From positions 26,114-90,113 of the forward strand of contig MU858205.1 in the NCBI GenBank assembly GCA_033297075.1: a DNA stretch of 64,000 nucleotides, given 5' to 3'. The notes below the pieces were generated by a model, which had not been told where the DNA came from, made no database searches, and worked only from the letters and a program-made list of their open reading frames with translations. Position 1 is the first letter of the stretch. Each line of letters starts with the position of its first letter. The stretch comes from Rhypophila decipiens. Taxonomy: Eukaryota > Ascomycota > Sordariomycetes > Sordariales > Naviculisporaceae. Below, piece after piece: positions 44,613 to 56,037 of the stretch. Position numbers and translations under genes: made by a program.

Positions 44613-46276
44613 TGTCGAGGAGATTTGAGGTACCTGCCGAAGTGAGCAAGAGGGAACGTATCACAAAATTGAGGCGGTTATTCGAAGACTGACAGCGAGT
44701 ACAGGGAACAAAAATCCTTTTATTCGGGGAAAATTAAGGTGAATCGAGGTTCATTGGTGGCCCGTAGGACGGCGTTGGAGAAAAATGATCATGATGATAT
44801 TACGATGGGTGCATCAAGCAAATTGCACTTTCCGTCAAAGTCACGTCACCTTGTCCGTTCGCTCGTCCTTTGGTGATGCCCACTCGCGCGGGTCCGTCCG
44901 TCCGTTTTATAACCTCGGTTGTGTGCGTACAGTGAGGCTTGGAGTGCACTTGCCTTGCCTATACCGGAGTGGATGTCGCGATGTGCACCTTCCTTTGTCC
45001 CGCGGTTGCCGATGAAGCGGATCCGGAGTTCCAGACCATTCTGCGCGTTTTTTTGCGAGTCTGTCAGGAAAGCAAAGCCCCCAACAATTGAGGCTCCCTG
45101 AACCCCCACGTCAAGGACTGCTGGCAGACGTTTGTCACTATGTCGCCAAGCTCAATTAAAGAATGACCCCATCACCAGAATACACACGACCACAGTCATC
45201 AACCGCCATATCTCTCAGCAATGTCGCACTCCGTTGCACTCGGCGTGCCTGCATGTTTTAACGGCCTGAATGTAACTCGAATCAATCTCGTCAAGAAACA
45301 CAAACTCAATTGTTTCTGATCCAGCGCGCTTGAGGGGGTCACAACAAGGTGCTTACTACAATGCGCCTCACACCGACACCGACCCCGATCGAGAACGACA
45401 CGACGACGCGCGCCTTCTTTTGTCGACCGAAAACCCCAATCTGGAGGTGGCACAAGAATATCTAGATGCTCAAGACGTGTCTGGGGTGAAGCAAGGGGTC
45501 TGATACCGAAGCACTGCACTGCAGACGGTCCTCCCGCCCCCTTTTTTGCGGTTGGTGAGCTTGACGCAACCACATACCAATCGTGACTCGCGCAAAGCAC
45601 CGCCCTAGCTCGGCAGCAGGCGAAAAAGTCGAAACATCGACAAGACCCTTCTTCCACGTGCGCGGACGAGTAGAAGGACAGAAAAAGTCAAGTTGATCCA
45701 TTTTACCGCCCGCCCGTCAATCTGCTGCCGACTTGGACACTGAGCCCGATTTTCAGGGGTAATTCCAATGCGGGGACGGATTGTGGATGCACAAATGTCA
45801 AGTACCAAAGCCGATCGGCAGCAGTGCCAGCAGAAGGGATCGCCCTCTATGGGTACTCACTGGACGATCTTGTCCCGGGAATAGGGTTGTAACTGGCAAA
45901 ATGGCAAGACAGCGGCACACCAAAAACACCAAGAATGCAAGCCGTTTGGTGGGAGTGACGATTCTGAAACGAGGTGCGTTTCTGCACCCCGGAACCTGAA
46001 CGTCATTTTGTTCTTGGGCTTGGTGCTTCATGTGGGTAGGACAAATCGGTAACATGTACGACTTGGGCAGCGATCGTCCATTTCTTTTTGTCTGCGGATG
46101 TCGTACCGCCATGTAAGGGGAAAGAAAGGGGGCGCGGGAACGACGATATAACTGTTGGCCATGTCCCAACTTTTATCTCCACGTCAGCTTTGTTCCGACC
46201 TCAATGATTGACTTACAATTCGAGAAGCAAAACAAGCTTGGGAAAGGATTGACAGGATATACAAACCGAGGGCAGC
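44613..46276. other. Divergent intergenic region
   Basis: About 1.7 kb without a supported gene. A Cys/Arg-rich minus frame at 45199-45657 has no signal peptide or domain and was not called. Confidence 0.5.
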
Positions 46277-47582
46277 ATGGCGACCCCCACTACTATCACC
46301 GGCCAGGCGCCGATATATCTCGGTCCCCTAACGACTACATTTACTCCGCCTCCGGCATGTACCGCTGCTATTGGCGAGTTCAGCAGCGGATTTCTTGGCC
46401 TCGTTAAGAATCCGAAGCCCTTTGCCACCCGCGGGATGTCATGCTCAAAGGGTAAACCAGCCGACGCAACGAGTTGCTGGCCGCCGATTGCGAGCGGTGC
46501 CCCAATACCCCAGGGACGCTTGCAGGGAATCTACTCACCTGGCGTGGAGTGCCCGGTCGGATATGCCACAGCATGCTCGGCTACCGCGGGAGGACCAAAA
46601 CCAACGAACTGGGACATGCAGTTCCAACTCGCCGCTGGAGAGACAGCCGTTGGATGTTGTCCAGGGTAAGCTGCACATCCGTCTCGGTCCATCCCTCGAC
46701 TTTATGGCAACTGACTCCTCTTATAGTGGCTACTCATGTGCCAATATAGGTGGCCAAACATGTCAGAGTACCACTTCGTTGGGGCCGGTGGTTGTGGCAA
46801 CATGCGATCGCGAAGAGATCGACAGGAAGCCCATCACCATTGACGATTTGAAGGAAATGTTCACCTTCTATGCCCCCATGATCCAGATCAATTGGCAGAG
46901 CAGCGACAGACCCGACGAGCAGACAACAGCAACAACCACAGATGACAGGACCAAGCCATCGATTCCAACCTTGACGCCCGCGGTGCCGACGGACGAGACC
47001 AACCCGCCAAAGTCTGATCCCACCCAGATTGTCATTGACACGGGTGCTGCACCCACGGCCACAGGAGACACACCTATCGTGGCTCCCACTCCCACTGATG
47101 CATCCAACACCAGCTCGCCGCCCTCGCAACAAGGACAAGAAGAAACCCCAAGCCCGCAGCCACAACTCTCTCAGTCTACCAAAATCGGTATTGGTGTAGC
47201 TGGCGGCGCCGTCGCAGCAGTCGGCATTATCCTCGCCGTCTTTTACTTCTGGCGAAGACGGAACTCACGGAATGAAGACGCCGAACTTGACCGGCTCTAT
47301 GGCATGAAGCACATCAACACCGGATCCAGCAGCGACTTGACGGCCCATCATGCTCATGGCGGACATGATGATATTCCGGGGTGGTACCGGGGGGCTAGGC
47401 CCTTCTCGCCGTTGACGCCCACTGTGAGGCTTGCGAGTCCCGCCGGCGGGTTAAGTTCCAATGGATATCAGGGAATTGGTAGCGGCGCTCCAATGGGAAG
47501 TCTCAATAGAGGCCCGTCGGGAAGGGGTTTGATGCCGCCTACTTTGCCTTACTATAGGCCTTATCGGCCGAACATGTCATGA
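46277..47582 (+). CDS. Single-pass membrane protein, Cys-rich ectodomain (414 aa)
   Basis: Exons 46277-46665 and 46727-47582 (intron 61 bp, GTAAGC, CTGAC branch, TTATAG). The first 170 residues contain spaced cysteines (CTAAI, MSCSKG, SCWPP, ECPVGYATAC, VGCCPGGYSC, GQTC), like extracellular domains of fungal surface proteins. A long Thr/Pro/Ser-rich, probably O-glycosylated stalk follows. One membrane segment lies around residues 300-323 (IGIGVAGGAVAAVGIILAVF), then the stop-transfer WRRRNS and a Gly/Pro/Ser-rich tail of about 90 residues. No classical N-terminal signal peptide is seen, so insertion must use the internal segment, or the true start lies on an upstream exon. The layout is that of wall-stress sensors or receptor-like proteins, without a recognised domain. 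Confidence 0.75.
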
Positions 47583-48447
47583 TGATCTTGCTTTTACTTT
47601 TACTTTCTTCTCTTTCTTTGAACGCGGGATAGCGACCTGCTCGGGTAATGTGTTGATACTTGAACGCACCATGACGGATGTTGTGTCAACTGCACAAATA
47701 AATCGTCCTTGGAATCTGTATTTTTTCTCTTGTTTTTCTTTTGTCAATCATTCAATACTGACATGGTTAATTGGCTGTTCGGAATCGGATGACTGCAGGA
47801 AAGCAGCATCAAGGACACTCATTTAGACTTATACCCCAACTAACTGCGCCATGGCAGCATCATCTAGCGAGCATAAAGCATCTTGGGCTTTTTCTGTATT
47901 CATGTAATTTTAGTTTCTATTTTTTCCCGATTCTTAGTCGGTGGGAGACCTGGGGATGCATACCTGTCATATCAGCCTCCGCCGAACGCTGTGAGGCGGG
48001 TTCATCGTATTGCCATAGCTGAATGAGATTCTGGAAACAATTTCTGTGTTGGTTCTCTGCCCGTGGAGCAATAAACTTGTGACTGTGCTGATCACGATGG
48101 GCTCTTGCTCGTGTTGTTGTTCCCGACACGGGCCGGTTTCAAGCCGGGACGAAAGAGGTGAAGACTCGCCTCGGCGCTTGGCAGCGGATCTGCAACCCTA
48201 ACCCACAGCAGAAGCCACCTGCTGCACTGGCCACTGACAGCTCCAATGGCGCATGTTCTGTGCGCCGCGGGGCCCTGTAAGCTTCCGTCCAAAACTGAAG
48301 CTCCCCGGAGGCTGAGATGTGACAATCGCATCGGTAATACTTGCTGTTCCGTATCAATGTTGCAATTGCAGGCCGGCGACTAAACAGGATCGTGTCTCTA
48401 TTGTTCCAATTGCCTGCTGTATCCGACATGCCACCGTCATCAACAAG
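47583..48447. other. Intergenic
   Basis: An 865-bp gap holding the 3' end of the membrane protein gene and the promoter of the next gene. Nothing else was seen. Confidence 0.5.
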
Positions 48448-50330
48448 ATGTCGACGGAATCCTCCACGCGTCCCTTGCTGCTCCCCCAGAACCGCAAGCT
48501 TCGACATCTGCGCGGCATCTATCTGAGGAATCTAACCTTCACACGGCCCCGCGGCCACACTATCGACGATACGTCGCTCAACAAGAGCCCCGCTAAACTC
48601 GAGACACTTCGAGAGACGGCCCAACTGCACCATGCAGCTTCGTCCGAGGAATTGAAGTTGCGGCCCTCGGCCGGGCGACGCCGCAGCACCAACCTGGCTC
48701 ACGCGAGCCCTTCGACACGGCAAAAGAAGCTCGAGGAGACATTCGACGCCAGGCTTGCTGACTGCTTCTTTTCTCTGCATGTCGATGGCGAGGAAGAGCC
48801 GGTCTATATCAGCGAAGTCTCGGAGCGGGCAGCGGTACAATTTACTCTGGTCGTCTTAGGTTCGCGCCCTGACTGACGCGCCACTAGAACTTCAACTTCC
48901 GCCCCTTCGACTTATCCGAGCTCGAAAACGCAGTCACGCGATCACCACAAGTGACGATAAAAGTATGGACGAAACGAACAGGTGGATGGAGTTTGTTATT
49001 GGAAGACCAGGTCGACCTACGAGCTCTCAACTGGCTCGGCGATTTGCGAGGTGTCCGCTTCCCACCAAACAGCTTGGTCTTCCACATGATAGACGGCATC
49101 TACTCGATAGATTTGTCAGGCAAACAACCACCGCCGTCCAAACGAACTGCCCCGTTGCCTACCTCGACCTATAATGTGCTCATGCGGCTCGCGACGCTCG
49201 ACAACTCGATCCAAGACGCCATCGCAACGCGAGACAACTTGACCAAACAAATCAACGAGCTCCTCGAGACCGAACCTAAAAACGAGCTCCCAGAGGCAGA
49301 AGATAAACTCGTCCTAGCAACGAAATACCTCACGCAACAACAACGTCTCGTCCTCGCTGCCAAGAACAAAACCGCCGACCTCCGCGCCTCCATCGCAGCC
49401 CGAAGACAAGCCATTCAAGAAGGACAAGCCCTCCAACAGCGGGCCGAAAAGGACGTCGCCAACGCAACCGAGCAACTCGTCCAGTCTAAAGAATTGGTTG
49501 CCAAAACCCGCGAGCAAATACACGGCCAACGCCGTCGAATATGCGAAGACCTCGCACGAATATACAACATCAACCCAGTCCCGTCAGGACCGCCATTATC
49601 GTTTCAAATATGCGGGATCCCTCTACCCAACACAGTCTACGATTCTACAGCCCTGCGATCGACAGGCGAGGATAGTCTATCTGCTGCGCTGGGACACGTA
49701 GCGCTATTGACACACTCGCTACAATTTTACCTGGCTGTGCCATTGCCGTATCCCATCAAGCCGTTTGGGTCGCGGAGCAGTATACGAGATGACATCAGTC
49801 AGTTAGCGGATCCTCAGCGGGAGTTTCCACTTTATGTACCGCGCGGGGGATCGAGTGCCCAGTTCCGGTTCGATTACGGCTGGTTCTTGCTGAACAAGGA
49901 TATCGAGTGTCTGTGTGCTAGTCAGGGGCTGAAGGTTGTGGATATACGGGATACGCTGCCGAATTTGAAGTACTTGCTTTATGTGTGTAGTGCCGGCACG
50001 GAGGAGGTGCCGGAGCGGAAGAGAGGTGGAGTAAGGGGACTTTGGGCGGGACGGTTGAAGTCATTGGGTGTACCTCGGTCTGTAGACGGGGCAGGTGAGG
50101 CTGGTGATGGGGAAGGGAGTAGTAGGAGGGGCAGCGATGCCAGTGACGTTTTGGGGAGGCAGAGGGAGGAGTTGCAGCGTGCGCTTGCTACAGGGAAGGG
50201 CCCCGATCGTGGAAGCGGGAACGGAAGGACTGGGTCACCTACGCCGTCTTCGTTGTTGCCGTTTGATGAGGGCATCACGGGCAAGTTGACGCTTAGGACC
50301 AAGGGGCTAAGGGAAAATGCTGCTAGATGA
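48448..50330 (+). CDS. vps38: UVRAG/Vps38-like subunit of PI3-kinase complex II (609 aa)
   Basis: Exons 48448-48834 and 48888-50330 (53-bp intron, CTGAC branch). The N-terminus has a C2-like start (RKLRHLRGIYLRNLTF) and continues after the splice with NFNFRPFDLSELENAV. A coiled coil spans about residues 245-340 (DNLTKQINELLETE, RQAIQEGQALQQRAEKDVAN). A conserved C-terminal lipid-binding-type domain follows (LYVPRGGSSAQFRFDYGWFL, LNKDIECLCASQGLKVVDIR). The last 110 residues are Gly/Arg/Ser-rich. This order matches Vps38/UVRAG; the CxxC start typical of Atg14 is absent. The protein would join Vps34, Vps15 and Vps30/Atg6 at endosomes to make PI3P. The ATG at 48448 was preferred to an open upstream extension because it begins the conserved region. 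Confidence 0.8.
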
Positions 50331-51313
50331 ATGAACGAGGAGGATGGCGTTAGTAATCAGCTGGTAAGAATTGAGATGAAATGTCATGTGACCGGATACC
50401 TGTCTTGGATAACGAGTTTCCGCCGTACGAGTAATGACGGTTCTGCGGGAAGTTTGGACCGGTTGTATCTCGGAGCGGATACACGTTTTAGCATGGCGGT
50501 GGGTTTGTGGGCGGCGCCGAAGAGGAGCATTGTCAGGCCGGAAGTCACGATCATCAGCAAGACCCATATCATCAAATTTGATGAACTCAATCAGCATTGT
50601 TATCTGTGGCAAACCCTTGGTCTGTGAGGTTTCGAGCAAGAAAGAGAAAAAGACACACCTTTGTCAGTCAGGTACATGACCCACAGATTGAACTTACCCA
50701 ACGCACACCGTAGACTCTGAAGCGGATGGATGCGGCCTTGGTGCTGCCTTCGGCTATTTGAGCTTGGAAAAGGGCAATTCGGGAGCGTATTCGAGGCCAC
50801 AAATCCACTTTGAGCAGGCAGAAGGTTCTGTGCTGAGAAAAGTCTAGCATTTTCACGTGGCCGTATTTGACTTCAGGCTTGAAAAGTCCGCCCTCAAGAA
50901 ATTAACTGTACGTCACTGGAGACTGGGAGGCCGAAGATCACGTCTGCCTCCTAGCGAACAAGCTCTCGACCTGATGATATGACCAGACAGCGTTGGGGGG
51001 GGAGGAACCCCTTTCCAAGCCAAGGCAGCAGAAAGAAAAGGAAGCCTGTAAGAACCTAAAGTTCAAATGCACCGAAGTTGGAACCCGAATTGACTTTCTC
51101 CCAGATATTAAGTTTCACTTCTGCCGAGAAAGTAAGGTTCATCGAGAAAGCCGAGGGGTATATAAGGAGCAGTGGGAGACGTGTTTCTCTCGTGTCCTTT
51201 GTTCTTTCCACATGCACTCTGTTCACAGCAACACAGCAGAGACTGCAATCCGCCAACCACCGCTTCTGAACCTCAATCCACTCGATCTTGCCCAACCAAC
51301 TAAACAATACAAC
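50331..51313 (+). other. Intergenic with TATA box
   Basis: A 983-bp gap. TATATAAGG at 51159-51167 lies 155 bp before the next ATG and fits a TATA box. The open frame that reaches back to 50993 through this promoter was not accepted as coding. Confidence 0.5.
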
Positions 51314-52597
51314 ATGGGATCCAACAACCCCAAAAGAAGCGTACCCTTTGGTTTCAACACTCCCGCACCTCAGAGTTCAGACGACAATATGACAGACATC
51401 TCGAACCGCATCAGATATCTCGAAGAGTCTCTTCGTTCCGCGGAAATTGCGGTCCAAAAGCAGCAATACGAGGTGTACAGGGCTCTGGCTCGATCCGGTT
51501 TGTTTGGGCCCGGTCCACACTCGCAGGCCCTGTCATCCAAGCTAGAACTCGAGAGAAGCCACTTGAAATCCTTGGAGCTTGTCGTGTCCGATTTCAAGAC
51601 CAAGATTGAGTATCTGAGCTGGGTCAAGCTAAATCAACACGAACGTGACAAAATGGAGGTCCGCAGACTTCATACCAGCAGCGTTGAAGACAACACCAGC
51701 GACGACGGCATCGACGGCATGGACATTTTGTCCACCACAACAGGGACGGCGGACTGGGACGATGAGATCGGTTCCAGGTCATCAGAACAAGGAGAGACAG
51801 CATCGGCGGACCTGAAAGATTCCGAAGAAGAAGGAGAGACGAAACCGGCGGACTGTGATTCTGCCATCAGTCCGCGGGAGGAGGGCCCGGGGAAAGCCGA
51901 AGCCGAAGCCCCAACAATGCAACGGTTGTGGATGTACGGCCCGGTTGCGGTAGCAGAAGCTAGACCACCAAAGGACCAACAACCGGCGATCCTTCCTGAA
52001 CCGAGGTGTTTCAGAGCAGTAAAAACACACATCGGCGGGTCTCACGCTGAGCCGATCGTCAAGAAAGGGGACATCTTCATGGTCTGCGGAGTCCTTTCTC
52101 AGGCGCCGGAGGTGCTGATTGGGTATAACCCCCATAATCTGACTGTTGGGGAACTGCCTGCTTCGTCGCTCGAGACTGTACCGGCGGATGATCTTGACCT
52201 GTATTCCCCGTATGATCAGGTTCTGCCGTCGAGATACAAGAGTTCTATCTGGATGGCGCGGGAGGATTTTGCCGCGGATCAGGGTGGGGACGATGAGAGT
52301 GATTCTGCGTCGTCGTCATCGGACGACGACGACGAGGAGGACGATGATGATAACTATAAGCCATACAGCGGCACACTGACGTGGCAGGAGGGTGATTATG
52401 TAAGGATGTATCATGACTTTGAGAAATTCATTCCCCGGGCGCCGACGGGAGAAGATGGCTCGGTCAAGAAGCCCAAGGTTGCGCGACCGTGGGATGACTG
52501 CGAGATGCGGGTGGGGTTCAACTTGAGAACAAAGCAATTTGGGTACTTTGCTGGGTGGTCCGAGGATGGTTGGCGGTTTGTTGATGACGATATCTGA
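51314..52597 (+). CDS. Acidic coiled-coil hypothetical protein (427 aa)
   Basis: An intronless frame. Residues about 25-115 form heptad-like helices (DISNRIRYLEESLRSAEIAV, QALSSKLELERSHLKSLELV). An acidic Ser/Glu/Asp-rich region follows (about 120-210). A middle ordered domain has RCFRAVKTHIGGSHAEPIVK, GDIFMVCGVLSQAPEVLIGY and the Asp run SSSSDDDDEEDDDD. The C-terminus is aromatic (CEMRVGFNLRTKQFGYFAGW-SEDGWRFVDDD). Start chosen at 51314 because of the TATA box 155 bp upstream and the non-coding look of the earlier extension. The family is not recognised. Confidence 0.75.
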   Translation: MGSNNPKRSVPFGFNTPAPQSSDDNMTDISNRIRYLEESLRSAEIAVQKQQYEVYRALARSGLFGPGPHSQALSSKLELERSHLKSLELVVSDFKTKIEYLSWVKLNQHERDKMEVRRLHTSSVEDNTSDDGIDGMDILSTTTGTADWDDEIGSRSSEQGETASADLKDSEEEGETKPADCDSAISPREEGPGKAEAEAPTMQRLWMYGPVAVAEARPPKDQQPAILPEPRCFRAVKTHIGGSHAEPIVKKGDIFMVCGVLSQAPEVLIGYNPHNLTVGELPASSLETVPADDLDLYSPYDQVLPSRYKSSIWMAREDFAADQGGDDESDSASSSSDDDDEEDDDDNYKPYSGTLTWQEGDYVRMYHDFEKFIPRAPTGEDGSVKKPKVARPWDDCEMRVGFNLRTKQFGYFAGWSEDGWRFVDDDI

Positions 52598-53931
52598 GCG
52601 TCGCGGTAGAGACTACTACGTGAGCTGCGGTTTTGCTATTGTTTAGCGATGGAAATGGGTATACAGGAGGGAGCCTTTTTGTTATCGATTTCGGGTTGCT
52701 GGCCTTTATGGGAGAGCAACCTGGTAAGCTGTTATATCAGGTATCCAGTTGTTTCGTAGCTCATACCTCTTGATGGCAATCCCAAGAATACCCGAGCAGA
52801 ATATTCAATAACTGCTATTATATTCTGTCATTCTATTCGTGAGTGTCAGATCCACCCAGGATGACCTGCAACTTTGAATGTCCTGATGAGCCTGAGAGAC
52901 ACCTTGTCATGGGTTTAGGAAACACATTATGGACTATTAGCTAGTCACCACCCAATCTTGGGAACCGCGGAAAGCTTTGCACCAACCCTCTGTGCAATGA
53001 ACGTGGATCATCTGGGGTAGGTTATATAATAGACCAAAATTTTGCTTTCCGCTTACCATCGTGCCCCGTTGTCAGACTTCTTAGCCCACAATACCGCCTG
53101 AATTATCAATATGTCCACATCTGCTCTTTGCAGAACCTTTCACGTAGATATTCGTTGGATTAGGTACCCATAGGTCGCGCAACTGATAACCCGAAAGGGT
53201 CTAATAAACAAGACGACCACCCCGAAAATGGCAACCGCACTATCGAAAGGGCTTCCTCCTCCATAGATGGTGGTGGAGGTACTGCGGGAGGTGGACACTT
53301 GTCTTCTGACACATCTTCAGGTAATGTCAAGAAGTAATCATCCATACCTGGAAGGGTGAATAGTAACGATTAGTTTCAGATATCACGCTGTTTATTACTC
53401 CTGGTTGAATAGCATCATATGTTCGACTTTCTGGCTGTCTATTTGGATTCTCAGATATATGAGGTAATGTTGATTCAAGAGTTGGCTTTCCTCTCGAGAC
53501 AGTGTTCTGTCAGGTTATCAGTACACTTCCTTTACCAAACCGTAACCAATTCCCTGTTTAGTAATAACGCCTGAAAGAATCTCCAGAGTGTCTTGTATTG
53601 CAAGCTGCACGTGAAATCCTATCACTTAGCAACACGGAGTAAACCTCCGGGAATCTACCCTAGTTGGCATGGTAGGGCCGGTGGTCTGATCTTTCGGTAA
53701 ATTCAGCTCAACTCAGCCGCAGACATCAAGTATCCATCCTAAAACAGACATTGTTACTAATGGGAACACTGCAGCTAGCTCCAAAGCGTGTGGAAGGTAC
53801 CACGAGGAGATGGTCGAGATAAATATCCTAAAGTGACTCTTCCCGTCCCCTTGCGTAGGACATACAAGTTCTTCGTACAACGTGCCAGGCGCTTTTTACA
53901 TTAGTTATAAACCATTAATTCCCGTTTCTTA
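52598..53931. other. Intergenic with a weak coding-like patch
   Basis: About 1.3 kb. Around 53160-53345 both strands are open and look somewhat protein-like (minus: MDDYFLTLPEDVSEDKCPPP; plus: a Gly/Ser-rich frame ending VKK). Neither has a clear gene structure, and this may be a relic exon. Confidence 0.4.
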
Positions 53932-56037
53932 ATGGAAACGTCTCACGAAGATCAAGGCACAGTGTGGTATTCTGACCCATGCGGCGGAGAATACCCTCAA
54001 TATGACGAGCATCAGACCAACGACGAGAGCATACCAGATCAAAGAATAAAGGCTACGAGGTGGTGGCGACAGTTCCGAACGCTGCAGCTCTTTTTCTGTT
54101 GTATCCTGGCTGTCGGCGGTGCTGTTGGACATCACCTGCTTTATACGTATCTGAATGGAAGGAAGGCCGAAAACCAAAAGGTGAGTCCTGCGACACCCGA
54201 TAAGTCAATGTGATGATATTGCAAGATGAAAAGACATGTCGCTGACATCTTCTGGAATCAGTGGGTTGTGGGAGGCGGTACGGCGCTTGCCTTTGCTGTC
54301 AGGGTGTTGTTTTCCGCATCGGTCAGCGTGGGCTACACCCAATGCGTCTGGCGAAAGCTGAAAACAAGGGCCTACTCGCTCGATGCCGTCGATTCCCTAT
54401 TCACTTTGCGCGACAATCCCCTGGGCTTCTTCAGCATCGAGGTTCTCTGGCAGGCAAGCGGACCCGCCATCATAGCGGTCCTGTCGTGGTCCTTGGCCTT
54501 GATCCCGATCTTGGCCCCGGCGAGCATCTCCATCTGGGCGGCATCGCACACACAATACATCGAATCGCTACCCATCCAGACGCTCAACTTCACCAAGGAT
54601 ATCGAAGAGACTCAATACCGGGGCGACATGCCCATCACGCCCATCCAGCTGGCGGAGGTCCCGGGAGTGGGTGCAGGTTGGGAGGACTATCAGACGAGTA
54701 CGGCCGCGGCGATTGGGCATATTTACAACACCCTCTACAGGAAGGGCATCGCCAACATCCAGTCTCCGTGCGGTGCCAACTGCTCATTTGAGCAAAGGTT
54801 CCACGGTCCTGCCCACAAGTGCAGCGAGATTGACTTTGCCAACATCAAGGCCGAGAATGGTGAGGACGCGCAAAACCCTTTTTGTGCCTGGCCATCGGCG
54901 AGCGACTTTGGTCCGTGTGGAGCAATTTTCGTCAATTCCAGGTTGGGGAAGACTGTAGACGGGATAAATTGGTATAAAGCGTCCAATTCCAGTATCGGGA
55001 GCGGTACCCAACCGATGAAGCCCTGGCAGGACGGCAAGATATGGGTTGCTCACCAATACATGCTTCCGGAATACCGACGGCTTGTCGACAACCAAGGCCA
55101 CACAAAGGACCCCACGACGGATATCCTTCCTGATATGTTCGAGCGGCATATGTTTGTCTGCGAGAGCTACAATGCCACGTTCAAACTGCAAAGATCGTAC
55201 CGTGACTTTCAGCAAACCGTCAGTGGAAATGTCGAGTAAGACGCCGTTCCCATTGTCACGCAATTTACTTGCCTGTTTCCTCAATATCTTTGCGCTAAAG
55301 CAACAATCGTTATGCATAGGTACCTGAACCCAACAAACTTCACGGTCCTCCAGGAAACTGGTAGCATGGAGACCGACAATTACGCGGCATACTCGATCCA
55401 TGAGACACTGTACTCGCTCCTGAGTGGGGAGATAGCACCGAACGGAAGGGGTGTTCCGACCGACAGCACGCACCTGGCCATGTCGGCGCTGGTCGAAGAG
55501 ATGCCGTTCCCCTTGCTGTCCACCTCTGAGTACCATGGCAGCTCAGCACAGAAGCCGGTCGCCGAACTCCGTCCGTTGTTTGAGCAGCTCCACTTCAACA
55601 TCACGGTCGGCCTGCTAAGCTTGGGACCGTCCCTTCTGTACGCCGAGAATGGGACAAGTGTCGGCCCTGCGGAGGTGAGGCGTGTCGAGGATGTCTGGGT
55701 GTATGACCCTCTGGTCCTGCTCGCCGTTTATGGGCTCGCTGCTCTAGGCGACTTGCTTGTCATCATTGTGGGAGTGGTCATCATGGCGAGACGGAACAGA
55801 GGCGTGCTGGGGTTCGAGTTCGCGCGTGTTTTGGCAGCGACCAAGGCAAGTCAAGAATTGGTGGACAGCGTCGCCGTGGAATGGAAGGACCTTCTGGATC
55901 CGATGCCGCGCGCGACGGGCAGGAAAAGGATCAGATGGCATGACGGCTTGGTAACAGGTGAGGATGGTGTTGCAGACTCTAACGACATGATGCTTCGACG
56001 GCAGGTAGTTGGGTTCAAGTTGGATGGGGAAGGTTGA
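53932..56037 (+). CDS. Multi-pass membrane glycoprotein, fungal hypothetical (646 aa)
   Basis: Exons 53932-54180, 54262-55235 and 55320-56037 (introns 81 and 84 bp). The N-terminal cytosolic part is acidic. Membrane segments lie at about residues 50-72, 84-108, 147-174 and 548-576. Between the third and fourth is a large loop of about 370 residues with paired cysteines (SPCGANCSF, KCSEIDF, FCAWPS, GPCGAIF) and N-glycosylation sites (NFT, NCS, NSS, NAT, NIT, NGT), so it should face outside. The C-terminal cytosolic tail has about 70 residues. This architecture is common among uncharacterised Pezizomycotina membrane proteins. No transporter or enzyme motif is seen. Confidence 0.8.

Noticed and set aside
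45199..45657. Cys/Arg-rich minus frame of 152 codons
   Set aside because: No signal peptide, no domain, improbable composition.
50993..51313. 107-codon extension before the acidic coiled-coil protein
   Set aside because: It contains the TATA box and promoter.
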